A stretch of 64,000 nucleotides of DNA from Lepidonotus clava. Taxonomy: Eukaryota > Annelida > Polychaeta > Phyllodocida > Polynoidae. The stretch lies in contig OW387134.1 of assembly GCA_936440205.1 (NCBI GenBank), positions 17,648,908 to 17,712,907 on the forward strand, written 5' to 3'. Within the stretch, counting starts at the first letter, position 1. Each line of letters opens with the position of its first letter. A program made the position numbers and the translations under genes. The notes under the pieces were generated by a model, which ran no database searches, was not told the DNA's origin, and saw only the letters and a program-made list of their open reading frames with translations. Below are positions 32,778 to 43,582 of the stretch, in pieces.

Positions 32778-35700
32778 CTAGTTTCCCTGATTCTTTTGTT
32801 CGGTACCACTGGCTTTGCTATCTTTGTAGATCCGCGGGGGTTTTTCCCTCAACCTATTCTTTAACCACAAGCACGCTTCTGTAGAGTGACCATGCTGTTG
32901 GTGAATGATACAAAACTTACTTTCATCAAAAGGCAACCTGGGTCTCTCTACTTTCTGTTGAGTTGGCAGATTCTTTCCCTTATCTGCCTCTCTGTTCGGG
33001 GCGATATTGGATTTAGGCTTCTGATCTGAATTTCTTTCACTTTTCTGGTTTTCGTACCTATCTTTTCTCTCATAACCTTGCTGTTTAAAGTTACCACCAC
33101 TCTGGGGAGTCCCGCTTTGCCCTGGCTTTGGTTTCTGAAACCATGGAGCGGCCTCCAGTCGGGCCAGCACCACTCCAAACCGTTCTGAGATGGAGTTTAG
33201 GGCCGCGGTCTCCTCTGATTCTTGGCTTCCAGCCAGTTCGCTCACTGCATTAGATATTTTAGTTCCCCCTTTGCCTTTGTCCAACGATTCTAACCTCGTT
33301 GCACAATCCACCGCTTCGGTGAAAGACTTAGGGTCCAGTATGGCTACTTGTCTGGCTACGCCCTGTTTTAATCCTTCTAAAAACACAGCTAACATCATGC
33401 TTTCACTCGCCTCTGCTTTCACTTGCTTTTGTTTCAGAACACCTGCAAATTCGATCACGCTCTGGTCTTTTCCTTGTTTAAGGCCACAGAACTCTGCGTG
33501 TTTCTGCCACTTTGCCCTTCGATCACCGAAGATCTTGGTCATTTGGGCTTCTAGTTTCTCAAACGAGTCTTTCTCACTTTCAGCTAACGCTCCTGCCCAG
33601 TCGTCGGCCCTTCCCTTTAGGCCTAACAGCGCCATATTCAGGAGATGGGCGTCCGACCAGTCATAGATAGCTTTCAGTCGTTTTAATTCCCTGAAATACT
33701 TTTCTATTTGCTCGTCTTCTTTTCCACTAAACCACGGTAACCTAATGTTTGGTCCCCTTTGGTGACCGCTGTGAGTCGTTTCACGCACTGGCGCTGGTGT
33801 TTGCCCCAGTGCCTGGCTCAACTGTGGTAGAATTTCCCAAATATTCGGTTGATTCGGTGGGTTTGGAGGGTTGTTCTGACCTGGTGGGCCCGGCGGACCT
33901 GGTGGTCCGGGCGGCGGAGGGTTCGGTGGGTTTGGGGGGTTGTTGAGTTGGTTAAGGAAAGGATTGTTGTTCTGGTTCGGGGGAGGGTTATTGGGTCCTG
34001 GTGGATTTACCTGATTATTCTGGCCTGCTGGGGCTTGCTGACCCTGCTGATTCGCTCTTCCTCGGCCTGCGTTAAGATTGGCAGCGAGTGCCATCGCCTG
34101 CAATAGGTGAGGGAGCAGGTTTTGATCGACCCCACCCCCTGCTGGCACGGCCCGGCCAGGCTGTTGGCCCGGTTGGCCTCCCCCATCATTTTGTTGCAGT
34201 CCCCCAAGGTTTACCCCAGGATTAGGCTGCTGTATTCCCGGATTCACACCACCATTTCCCCCTGCACCGGGTTGCTGGAGTCCCCCAGGGTTTATCCCCA
34301 GATTGGGCTGATTCGGAGGGAGATTATTAATAAGGTTTTGGGGAGGGTTGTTGAGAAGGTTTTGAGGAGGGTTGTTGAGAAGGTTTTGAGGAGGGTTGTT
34401 GAGAAGGTTTTGAGGAGGGTTAGGCCCTTGTGGGTTGGCCTGATTATCCTGGCCTCCCTGGACCTGCTGATTAAGAGGAGGAATAAGTCCTTGAGGGTTG
34501 GCCTGATCGTTCTGGCCCCCTTGAACTTGTTGATTAAGGGGAGGATTGGCCTGATTACCTTGGCCTCCTTGGGCCTGTTGATTAAGAGGAGGAATAAGTC
34601 CTGCCTGCACGCCTTGGTCCGGCTGCTGGATTAGGATCTGGCCATTCCCATTGTTTTGTTGAGGTCCCCCAGGGTCCATCCCACGGTTAGGATGCCATGC
34701 CCCCAGATCTACACCCCCAGCTCCCCCTTCGTCGGGTTGCTGGCGTTGATCTCTATCCTCTCTTTCTTCTACTAGATCCATCAAAGGAACGCCTCCTTCC
34801 GCCATATTATTTTCGTGGAGGTTTTGTATATCGTGATCGTCCCACTGTTCTTTCACAGGTATTTCCTCTACACTAATTTCGTCCTCACTTTCTAGTTTAA
34901 CTTTCTTACCTGTGTCTAAAACATCCTCGGTAATAATTTCGTATGAAGACGAGGTTGATTTATCTTCTCTAGCTAATTTTCTATCAGGACTACCCTCTCT
35001 GACATCTGCGGCTGCTTGTTCTGTCTCGCTATTTTCTTCCTCGTACTCGTCCTCGTATTCTCCATACAATTCATGAGTTAGAGTGTTAAAATCTTGTGCT
35101 TTAAGCGTTACGTTTTCTTCACTATCCTGATCGCTTAGCCTCTCTAAATCTATGTGTTTTTCGGGGCTTGAGTCTGCCCACTGCTTTAATATTTCGGCTG
35201 GATCAAAGGCCTGAGCTTCCGCTCCCCTACCAGCCTGGTCTAAGTTCGTTTCTACACCGTAAGTTAATCGATAGGGTTGTAAATTGCCTACTTTCTCGCT
35301 GTTTCCCTCTGCTTCCCTTCCCACTCCCCTATCCCTTCCCACTGTTTTTCCTTTAGCTACAGTGGAATAAGGAATGGACGCCCCCGGGTTGGGGTGAGTT
35401 GGTGTTACCAGTGGGTGACTGATAAACTCAAGTCGTTGGGGTAATGGATAGGTGAGAGAGCTCCCATCAGGTAGGATTACCGGATTTTCGGGGCGTTTTC
35501 CCCCTGATGGGCTGGAGTTATCCGCGGTGTTTTGTCGTTGTTTTAGATTTCCTGAAGAAAATAGGTTATCTCCATTGGAAACTTCCTGTTCGCCTTCACC
35601 TCCCGCTGCGGGCAGTAAACGATAAGGAACACTTTGGTTACACCACGGATTGTTTACATCAGATTCACAGGTGGAGCGAGAGCTAGTACCAGTTTCTTGG

Positions 35701-36068
35701 TCCGTAGGTGGTACGTACCCTGGGTTCCAATATTGCTGATATTCCGTGAGACGGTTCTTCCCTTCAACTCGTCCCGAGTGTGTTAGGGTTTCAAGTCCTT
35801 CGTCAAGAACCGGCCTATCTTTGGACCCTAGGTGCCAGGGAAATGGTTTACCTTTGCCACGGGTTTGGTAATTTTGTGCACCTTCGGGGCAGAGCTGCTT
35901 GGGTCTGGCTGCGACCTCTTGTCTCTGTGCCTCCCCGTCTAAGGGATTACCTACCAGGTGGCGGTTTTCCACATTCCCTGTATATGATGTTGACACATCG
36001 TGTCCTGCGGGCCGCAAAGATTGAGGCTTGGGGTTAGAGGAAGCCTCAAAGTCACCGGTGGCTGACAT
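32778..36068 (-). CDS. gag of the LTR element, with low-complexity repeats
   Basis: The first ATG is at 36068, about 50 bp from the 5' LTR; the frame is about 1,096 codons, much longer than usual gypsy gags. The first third is acidic and disordered. The middle is an Asn/Pro/Gln/Gly-rich segment with tandem units (NNPPQNLL; NQQVQGGQ...NQANPQG). A retrotransposon gag capsid domain follows (IRLPWFSGKEDEQIEKYFRE, LLGLKGRADDWAGAL, FGDRRAKWQKHAEF), and then a C/H-rich knuckle-like site near the end (FCIIHQQHGHSTEACLWL). It would form the particle and bind the genomic RNA. Confidence 0.9.
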   Translation of the reverse strand: MSATGDFEASSNPKPQSLRPAGHDVSTSYTGNVENRHLVGNPLDGEAQRQEVAARPKQLCPEGAQNYQTRGKGKPFPWHLGSKDRPVLDEGLETLTHSGRVEGKNRLTEYQQYWNPGYVPPTDQETGTSSRSTCESDVNNPWCNQSVPYRLLPAAGGEGEQEVSNGDNLFSSGNLKQRQNTADNSSPSGGKRPENPVILPDGSSLTYPLPQRLEFISHPLVTPTHPNPGASIPYSTVAKGKTVGRDRGVGREAEGNSEKVGNLQPYRLTYGVETNLDQAGRGAEAQAFDPAEILKQWADSSPEKHIDLERLSDQDSEENVTLKAQDFNTLTHELYGEYEDEYEEENSETEQAAADVREGSPDRKLAREDKSTSSSYEIITEDVLDTGKKVKLESEDEISVEEIPVKEQWDDHDIQNLHENNMAEGGVPLMDLVEEREDRDQRQQPDEGGAGGVDLGAWHPNRGMDPGGPQQNNGNGQILIQQPDQGVQAGLIPPLNQQAQGGQGNQANPPLNQQVQGGQNDQANPQGLIPPLNQQVQGGQDNQANPQGPNPPQNLLNNPPQNLLNNPPQNLLNNPPQNLINNLPPNQPNLGINPGGLQQPGAGGNGGVNPGIQQPNPGVNLGGLQQNDGGGQPGQQPGRAVPAGGGVDQNLLPHLLQAMALAANLNAGRGRANQQGQQAPAGQNNQVNPPGPNNPPPNQNNNPFLNQLNNPPNPPNPPPPGPPGPPGPPGQNNPPNPPNQPNIWEILPQLSQALGQTPAPVRETTHSGHQRGPNIRLPWFSGKEDEQIEKYFRELKRLKAIYDWSDAHLLNMALLGLKGRADDWAGALAESEKDSFEKLEAQMTKIFGDRRAKWQKHAEFCGLKQGKDQSVIEFAGVLKQKQVKAEASESMMLAVFLEGLKQGVARQVAILDPKSFTEAVDCATRLESLDKGKGGTKISNAVSELAGSQESEETAALNSISERFGVVLARLEAAPWFQKPKPGQSGTPQSGGNFKQQGYERKDRYENQKSERNSDQKPKSNIAPNREADKGKNLPTQQKVERPRLPFDESKFCIIHQQHGHSTEACLWLKNRLREKPPRIYKDSKASGTEQKNQGN
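34320..34620. repeat. Tandem repeats inside gag
   Basis: About four 27-bp units encode NNPPQNLL-type peptide at about 34325-34420, followed by three longer units encoding an NQQ(V/A)QGGQ..NQANP(Q) peptide to about 34600. They expand an Asn/Pro/Gln-rich linker. Confidence 0.75.
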
Positions 36069-36117
36069 CAAGGATGAGCAAAACGGCACAAGTCATGTTT
36101 CGGGTATCTCCACCAAA

Positions 36118-36725
36118 TGAACTATTGTTAATGTTAGATTTAAGACTGCGTAAGATTCGTGTATATCCAAGTCTTCGTAAGTTGCTTTCCAGAATGTCTG
36201 AGTAATTCAGACCGCGTTTAAAGTTTGTCCATTCACTTCCCAATAGTTCAAAAGAAATGAACGATGAGGGAGCTTCTTAATATGAAAGGGTTTTTATTCA
36301 ATAAACATCTCATCCCGAGTCAAAGCCACCATGTATAAGTCTTCATCAGTCCACCTCCCATCTCCTATCAGCAATCAACCACATTTAGAACACGAGTTGC
36401 TCCAATGCCTTCTAGACCATTCTAGCATTCAGCTCTAACACAATCCTATGTCCGAGGTAGTGGATATTCGTAAACTCCAGTCTGTTACATGGAGTCGATG
36501 TACTTACTCCAGGTATAACTCCTTGGTTAAACATGTTTCTTCTAACCAACTAACTCACTAACTGCTCGCTCCCTACCTTGCAGCGCCTTTTATACTGGTT
36601 AACAGGTGGCGCTAGGAGCGTAAGATATTTCTCCTAGAGGTAGACTAGAAGTAGACTTGCTAAGCCTGATCTTTGTTGGATTATATATTATGACAATGTA
36701 TTAAAAGTACTAAGCCATTAGTACA
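36118..36725 (-). repeat. 5' LTR
   Basis: 608 bp, TG...CA ends. On the coding strand the TATAAAA box is at 36588-36594 followed by GGCGCTGC, and AATAAA is at 36293-36298. The TATA box would start the genomic RNA within the LTR, about 0.5 kb upstream of gag. Confidence 0.97.
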
Positions 36726-36867
36726 ATATCACCTGTGATGTATGATTGTGATGCCGATTTTATTATGCAACCATATGAAAGTCTGATACATAAATATAAT
36801 TCTACCTTTGATGCATTGTGCATCACTGACACAAACTCTTGCCTTCAACACATCACAGAATGTAAAG

Positions 36868-37300
36868 TTTTTTTGTTTTTTTTAATAATATTTTTATTTG
36901 GCGTCTTCAGATAAAGTCTGCTCTTCCAGACGTTACAACGTATGTTGTCTATATTTACATTCATGGTACAGTATCATCAGTTTTATATAATGGTATATAC
37001 AATGAGTAATATTATGTAGTAATAATGAAGGGAATTTTAGAGAAACATCATTCAAGAAAAAGAAAGGAAAGAAAAGAAAGAACTGACTGTCATTTCCATA
37101 ACATGGCTATACATTTGCAAAGTGTTAAAACCAGAGACATGAACTAAATAGTAAAAACGCTTCAAGCTCTTCAATACAATGCCAGTAGAACTTTATCTAC
37201 AAAATTTGGTTTTAACCTTATTTTTGAATTCAAATCTATTTTCAAGGTTTCTCAACTCCCTTGGTATTGGCAACCACAATTTAGCACCACGATAATATAA
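36868..37300 (-). pseudogene. 3' relic of a LINE ORF2
   Basis: On the minus strand 37193-37292 reads RGAKLWLPIPRELRNLENRF, then FKNKVKTKFC and a stop. This is the signature C-terminus of CR1/L2-type ORF2 proteins (family: ..LWNSLP..LR....FK..L). Upstream the frame is broken by stops (37290-37400). A T-rich run starting at 36868 would be the poly(A) end of the 3' UTR. It is a 5'-truncated, decayed copy, clearly older than the three-ORF LINE at 5.6-12.7 kb. Confidence 0.65.
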
Positions 37301-39100
37301 AGTATAGATCTACGATTGCCTGCCCAGGTTGCCTTATGTCTCCATGGCACCTTTTTCTTTCTTGAAACAGGAATATCGACCTCCATGCATCGATTATGTC
37401 GAATATCTTACAGATAATAATACATATATTATGTGAAGAACCTATACTGGGTGCGAGAAAATGTGCGAACACTAATATCGGCATAAATGTGTCATTTAAT
37501 GATGATTAGTTAACAATATCAAGATTAGGAAAGCTGAACGAGAACGCCCTTCTCATACGGCCCTATTGTGGATCGTATAATATACATTTGCACGCTCGTA
37601 TACATTTGTTAATATAGACGGTGAATAGCATAACTGACCCTTAGTAAAGCACCATAATCTACGTCGGAATCTCAAACCAGAGAGGGGGCTTTGAGTGACA
37701 GGGCCAGAGCGACCAGCCAGCATGAGCGGATCAACTCTGAATAAAAATAATAACAAAGACCTGAGGGCCTAACCCAGACATGACCTTTGTGGACGGTAGG
37801 CTACCCGCCGATGGGGGCCTGGAGTTTATAAAAAGCGACAGTCACATGGCCGGGGGAGCCTGCATCTACGCAGGTGGCGCCCCCGTGTAGGGGACACATT
37901 GTATAGTGGCTAAATCAATGATTATGGACCGCATACCTTTGTATGGGTTTTTGTAAATCACAGTCCCTGCCCCTATAACATTGTGGTATGTTTTATGTAA
38001 CACCGTGCAGCAGCCGAATAGGTCTCTACTGAAGTCATTGATATAATGACCAAACTGCGATTGCAAGGATTACACAACCCAGTACACAACTTATATCTCA
38101 TAGCTCATACTTTCTATGTATCCCATATTTATATAAGGCCAACGTGTATCTATACTAGTACCTACGACAAACGATAATCCCAGTCAAAAATAAATACTCT
38201 GCGATACACACTACCTGTAACATTTGCAAGAACAGACAAGATAGAAAGTTATCAGCAACAGACAACATTGAGATTTTATTGATAAATTGGAATAATTTAT
38301 TTTGCACATATAGAGTTGAACAACCGATGACAATTTGATTAATACATTTTAACCATGTTTGCAACAATAACGTAGATATTCGTGTGGTTCTGTAAGCTAA
38401 TGCTTAGGATTTTAAAAAAAGACACAAAAAGGTAGCAAAAGGTCACACAAATCAATGTTGAGAGAGTCTGGCCCAAAGGACCATTCAGTTATCGATTTCA
38501 TTTAAACCAAAATGGTTTATAAAAGCAATACGTTGTATAGCTTTTGTGCTTTAAATCCCGATTCAATCGAAGGACACATGAAGACTATCTCTAAAGGTGA
38601 CAGCTGGATGCTAAACAAGAGGCAGCAATTTGGAAAGCCCTTTTGAGCGTGTCCTTAAAATAGCCACTCACCCCAGACTGGTCCTGTTTGTTTTCAAACA
38701 GGCCAAGACGATCAATGTCAAGGGCAGATTTTTGTGGAGGAACTCATTCATGGTTTCACCTGTGACAACCAGTAAGACAATAATATATCATATATTTGGC
38801 GACGTGTGCCTTTTAGTTGAACAGTAGTGGAGAAGCACGTATATTTAGAAATTTCTTGGCCTATTCCCAATAGTTTATATATGGCCTACATAGATGGTAG
38901 GATGGAATACACAGACTAAATAGTGGACAATACTATCATATTGCTGTTGCCACAACAGTGCACCTCCTCAACACCTCTGTACAGCAATGACAAAATATGG
39001 GTGTAGTAAATCGCGCCCTTCCGCTACTATATAAAAATGAAAGGGACAGGATAAAAATGCCAATCGAACCACAATAAACATTCTTGTAGTTGTATCGGCA
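37301..39100. other. Intergenic DNA
   Basis: AT-rich, no gene recognised. Short open frames of 60-70 codons on both strands show no motif. Confidence 0.5.
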
Positions 39101-39875
39101 GCCCGTGTCACGGTCTGCTGGGCCTGGCCTACATTCACTGACCCGCGCCAGACCCACAGTTTGTCAGGTAGATGCCTCATGAATATTCATACTGGTCGCC
39201 GCCACCGTGGAGCAGTGGTGGAGGTGTGTGGTGTGTGTACACAACAGGACCTGGCCGGACGGCGGGCCCCGGAGGAGGAAGGACACTGGGACAGCAGGTT
39301 GATCACGGTCAGATCACACCAGGACCGTGGAGGGAGAGGGTGGACCGACCCACACGCGTCTTTAAGCAGGGTAAAAGGAGGAAAGTACCTGTGATTAGCG
39401 TGGGAACCTACTGCGGTATAGTTCCTCACCTGGCCGTCAGGTGTGTTTGAACTTGCCTGTACCTGAGGGTGGACGCTGAACAAGAGGTGGTCGGGAGGGG
39501 AGCGTGACATATATATGTATACACCTTGATATGGAGCGGCGGACCTTTAAACCTGAACACTGACCGACCGTCGACGGACAAGTTATCAGTAGGCCTACTT
39601 ACAGCACCCTCTGTGGACTTACATGAGGCTGTATAGTTATAACCACCCGGAGAACCACGTTAACACACCGGGAAGCCAGTCTCACACCTGGTCAGTGTAC
39701 CTGGATGAGGAGGCCGGCGTCCAGTCTCTTACCTGTGTCCCCTGAGGTGTGTCCAGTCTACCTGCATAAGGAGGCTTTCTTCTCACAGGAGGCAGAACCC
39801 CTTCTCACCTGTGGACTCCTCCACTCCATGCCCCCCTAGGAGGCCGACACGTCCGGTACCCCTGTATATAACAAC
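39101..39875 (+). promoter_or_regulatory. G+C/CpG-richer segment, presumed promoter and 5' UTR of the exon at 39876
   Basis: Base composition rises sharply relative to both sides and contains many CpG. An in-frame TAG at 39837-39839 lies 39 nt before the ATG at 39876, so translation should begin there. TATATAA-like sequence occurs just before the ATG. No start site can be assigned. Confidence 0.35.
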
Positions 39876-40171
39876 ATGGGGTTCTTCAAGTCGTTCCGCC
39901 TCTCCAAGAGCGCCGAGTCGCTGAGGGGTCAGGGCCGAGGGGGCGGCAAGCTGACCAAGTCGGCCCGGAGCAGGAGCATGGCCGACTCGGTGGACCAGAT
40001 CGTGGAACATTACCAAATGTGTACCAGTCTCATAGAGCTGGCCACCGTGGGGCCGGGCCCGCCCGTCCTGCTCGACCAGCCCGAACACGAAGGGCCGGGG
40101 ACTGGGGGCAGCCCCCGCCGGAGGAGGCGCAGGAGGCACGGCCACCCCCGACGACACACGGGCCACGTCAG
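39876..40171 (+). CDS. Candidate first coding exon, basic protein of unknown family
   Basis: ATG in good context (ACAACATGG) opens MGFFKSFRLSKSAESLRGQG, then a Lys/Arg/Ser-rich stretch, a more ordered DSVDQIVEHYQMCTSLIEL, and an Arg/Gly/Pro-rich end. The frame runs to GTCAG|GTAGGG, a good donor, leaving a phase-2 exon of 296 nt. G+C content and codon use contrast with the AT-rich surroundings. The acceptor exon would lie downstream, possibly beyond the window. An N-terminal Gly after Met is compatible with, but does not show, myristoylation. No family was recognised. Confidence 0.55.
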
Positions 40172-43100
40172 GTAGGGGCTTTCACACCTTGAAAACCAGC
40201 AGTTTGGATGTTGTGTGTTTTCTCAAAATAGCATTGCCATTATCATGATTATTCTTACACTGTGTGGTAAGAGTTGCCAACCGATTTCATGGTCATTATT
40301 CCATGAAATTCCCGGAACGCATTCAACTATTTATCCTCGCTATTTGGGTATATGCACATGGTCCTGGTGCATTAGTGCATGCATGTAATGTAAGCTGCCG
40401 TATAAAAAAGAACAAAAGAAACAAAAGTTGCACAACGTAGCAAATTCATATGTTGTATATAAGTTAACCTGTTCCTATGGCTAAATCATATTAGGATAGT
40501 GTAATAATCCTTGTATGACTCCTGACTCATTCTAAAGCTGTAAAAGGAAACCAAAAGCAATGTCGTGCAATTTTTTTTAAAAAAAACAGTGTCGACGAAC
40601 TACTTCACAGGTTTTAATTTAAACTAACTTTAAAGTACATGTATTTGGCATGAAAACTAGTTTTAACTATTTTTTCCATAAGCTGACAAGAGAAATGTCA
40701 TAGCTATTTGTTTGTAAACAAAGTAGAATTTTTTGCACTTCCACATCAATTGAAATCTGCAACGATGGTGCCTTTTTAACGATGTTCGGATAGATTTCAT
40801 AGTTTTATACCATGCGTCATAGTTTCATGGAATGTGTTCTGAACAACTTTATTTTCAAAATGTTCTAATTTTGAAGTTTAAGTGCACCTGCGCATGTATA
40901 TACTTACAGTTTGTGGTCAAAGACCATAAAACTGTCACTTTGTTCTTATCCTGGCACCAGTCACACGTACTACAGGTGTATATCCGGTGTGTATATATAG
41001 CATTTACCACACCCTGGGATGGGTGGTCGGTCCGTTTTGGATACAGATCAAAGAACTCACAGAATACACTTGGTATACCCATAGCCCTCTTTGTGCGACT
41101 TCAGCATACATAAATAAATAAGAATAATAAACACTGATAAACTTTTAGAAAGTAATTCGTGTATACTATTACTCAACTGCTATAAACGCTTTATATCTGA
41201 TAATAATGGACATGAAAGAGTATTTATCATAATAGTCAATGAACTTAGACTGCCAAGATAGTTCAATGAATACAATATGCCAAATACTGGGTAGGAGATC
41301 TTGCATCGAAGTGAAAATCGGTGCGGGTATCCACCCCGGAAAAGCTTAAACACACTGATCAATACTCTCAGCCAAAACACAGCAGCAGACCTGCCAAGTT
41401 TTCAACCTACTTAGTGATGCTGATCTATACCACCCCCAGCCTCCTCCACCCCCGACTCCCGCGTCCGCCCGGATAGAGTTCCGGGAGTGGGGGGAGTCCC
41501 AGGTGAGGTTGACTAACAGCGGTACACCCCCGACACACCTCTGAACGACAGGAGGCCCCCTCCATTATACGTGGGCCGTGTATGTGTCTGATCTGGCCGA
41601 CCAGGTATGTCTGTGGGCCCCTCTGGGCGGCTGAAGGGCCCGGCCAGGTGGACCGTCCGACCTTCACAGGACCAGTCTCGTTAACACCTGACATGGTCTG
41701 CTACCCACCGTGGATAACACTGATCAGGAATGTCCCGGCCGTGTTGACATGTTTGTGCAGCCCATGTGAAATGTTGATTGTGACAGAGTCGCAAATCGGC
41801 CCCCTTTTTTGTTATTTTTTTTGTAACTAGCTAATTCCTTTGGCCTCATGAGATTCAGCACGTGAAATGCCTACGTCCCTAAAGTTCAGCTTTAATGCTT
41901 TCTATTGGCTTAAGTAGGGCCTAATAAAGGTGAAGAATTGTTGCGTTTAATTTAAAGCTGTACACTATTTTCGAGATTCAGCACTTTAGAAAAATCACAG
42001 ATCCTAAAGTGAATGATTCAGATCACTGGAGCTAAACCCATAACATACTATATCCCCTGGATTAATACATGTATTCATATAGGTGCGGGTATGTTTGGTG
42101 AACGGATGTAGTTCACAGTAAACCTTTACTTGAGTGGTCAGCATTTTACCTGTTGGTCGGACACGGACCTCTGACCATGGTTGACCTACAAACTGACCAC
42201 CTGCTGACCACTTGAATACAATTGTAGGGGGAACGTACCCGTACCCTTGAGTATAGGGTACCATCTCGACTATCTAGACCTATGGCGAGCAACAATGTTG
42301 AATGTTGCATATTACTGAACCGTGCGACAAGTCTAGGAGTCTTGTAACTACAACTGCAATGGCAGACAGACTAAAAACCAGCAGCTGTTGCCGTGTGACT
42401 GCTGGCTACTGGTGGATGGCTGTGCCTGCGTTACTGTACAGAGGGGCAGAACAGGCACAATAATATAACCCCTGATTGACCCTCCTACCCGCAGGCTACT
42501 TTAAAGGGACCCGACTTTTGTCCCACCCCGACACCAAATCCGGCGAGATTCAGGTCAAACTCTACAGGTATCCCATGGATAGCGTTCACCGGTTCACCGG
42601 GTAGAGGGGGTATGGAGGGACTGAATGGAGAGGGGTAGGGCATGTTAGAAAAGGAGGTCAAGACAGAGATTCTGAGGGCACCAGTGAATGTAAGCTTGTT
42701 CTTGGCCAATGTGTATGTGCTCAGAGTACCCTGGGCAATATGGCTGAGCTTTACCTGTATACGTTTGTAGGCATTGAGACTGCCCTTAAAACCTTATTCA
42801 AACCTTACCTCGGTCTAATGTTTGGGCGCACAGAGCCCTTGAGATTGTTGCATAATGCTATCTAGCCCATACCAGTATATCTATTATTACGTGTTAAACT
42901 TATTTTCCAGTTTATTTGTGGTTACTATATATTGTTGTTACACCCTTTCCAAATAAACACTAGGTCTAATGCCCTTTTCAGTGGTAATGAGTATAGCCTG
43001 CTATTCCATTCAGATTACCATCAATGTCCATAAAGGTGGTTCAAAGCGCATCAGTTCACTTCCTAGGTGATGTCTGAAAGGAAACCAATTTTAGAATGCA

Positions 43101-43287
43101 CATTGGTTAGGCTATTATGAGTGAAACAAGTTTGGCCACAATTGCTGGTCTCAGATGGGCGGCAGGTATAATTGCCCAGACTATCAGGTTAGCTTTAATT
43201 TGATTCACATACCCATGAAGTCTGGGTAATATATTAATACCCTTTACAGACTAGTCTCAAAATATGCTTATAATGACAGTTCAATAA
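40172..43287. other. Presumed intron/intergenic DNA
   Basis: Mostly AT-rich. A G+C-rich patch at about 41430-41700 has donor-like GTGAGG near 41500, but I cannot define an exon. Confidence 0.4.
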
Positions 43288-43582
43288 AGCCCCGGCTCCA
43301 CTGTCCAACTGAACTCAACTTGACGGTCGAGTTGAGTTGAGTTGGACTCAGTCCTACAGTGGAGCCGGGGCAGTCGTAGCTGCACCTACAACTGGATCGT
43401 CGGGTCGTAGGGGGGAGTGCAGTAGTGAAGTCGTACATATAAATTGATAAGAGCTATGGCAGTTGAGTGCTACCCTATGGACAGGCTGGGAATATGAGCT
43501 ACGATCAGACAGTCGTAGGCTCTGGCGCCTTAAGGAGCTACGACAGTCGAGTTGAGTTCAGTTGGGCAGTGGAGCCGGGGCT
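43288..43582. mobile_element. 295-bp MITE with 33-bp TIRs, PIF/Harbinger-like
   Basis: The ends are AGCCCCGGCTCCACTG... and its inverse, identical over 33 bp except for one base. It is flanked by TAA on both sides (43285-43287, 43583-43585), a 3-bp duplication typical of PIF/Harbinger. A further inverted copy of the tip lies inside (CAGTGGAGCCGGGG at 43357-43370), so the left end is itself a foldback. No coding capacity, so it would depend on transposase in trans. Confidence 0.8.

Larger units (their letters stand above)
16173..36725 (-). mobile_element. 20.5-kb envelope-bearing Ty3/gypsy-type LTR element
   Basis: Two 608-bp LTRs (16173-16780 and 36118-36725) begin TGAACTATTG and end TAGTACA, and look identical by eye. 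The flanking 4-bp duplication is ATAT (16169-16172 and 36726-36729). Transcription runs right to left: gag, pol, two overlapping basic ORFs, env, then a 6.4-kb 3' region with an oppositely oriented SGNH-like ORF. A candidate primer-binding site starts two bases inside the 5' LTR on the coding strand (TGGTGGAGATACCCG); I could not match it to a tRNA. I found no conventional polypurine tract touching the 3' LTR. The insertion is recent by its LTRs. The copy looks nearly whole, with about one break, in pol. At 20.5 kb it is several times the usual gypsy size. Confidence 0.95.

Noticed and set aside
41430-41700. G+C-rich patch as an exon
   Set aside because: A donor-like site is present but no acceptor and no recognisable peptide in any frame.
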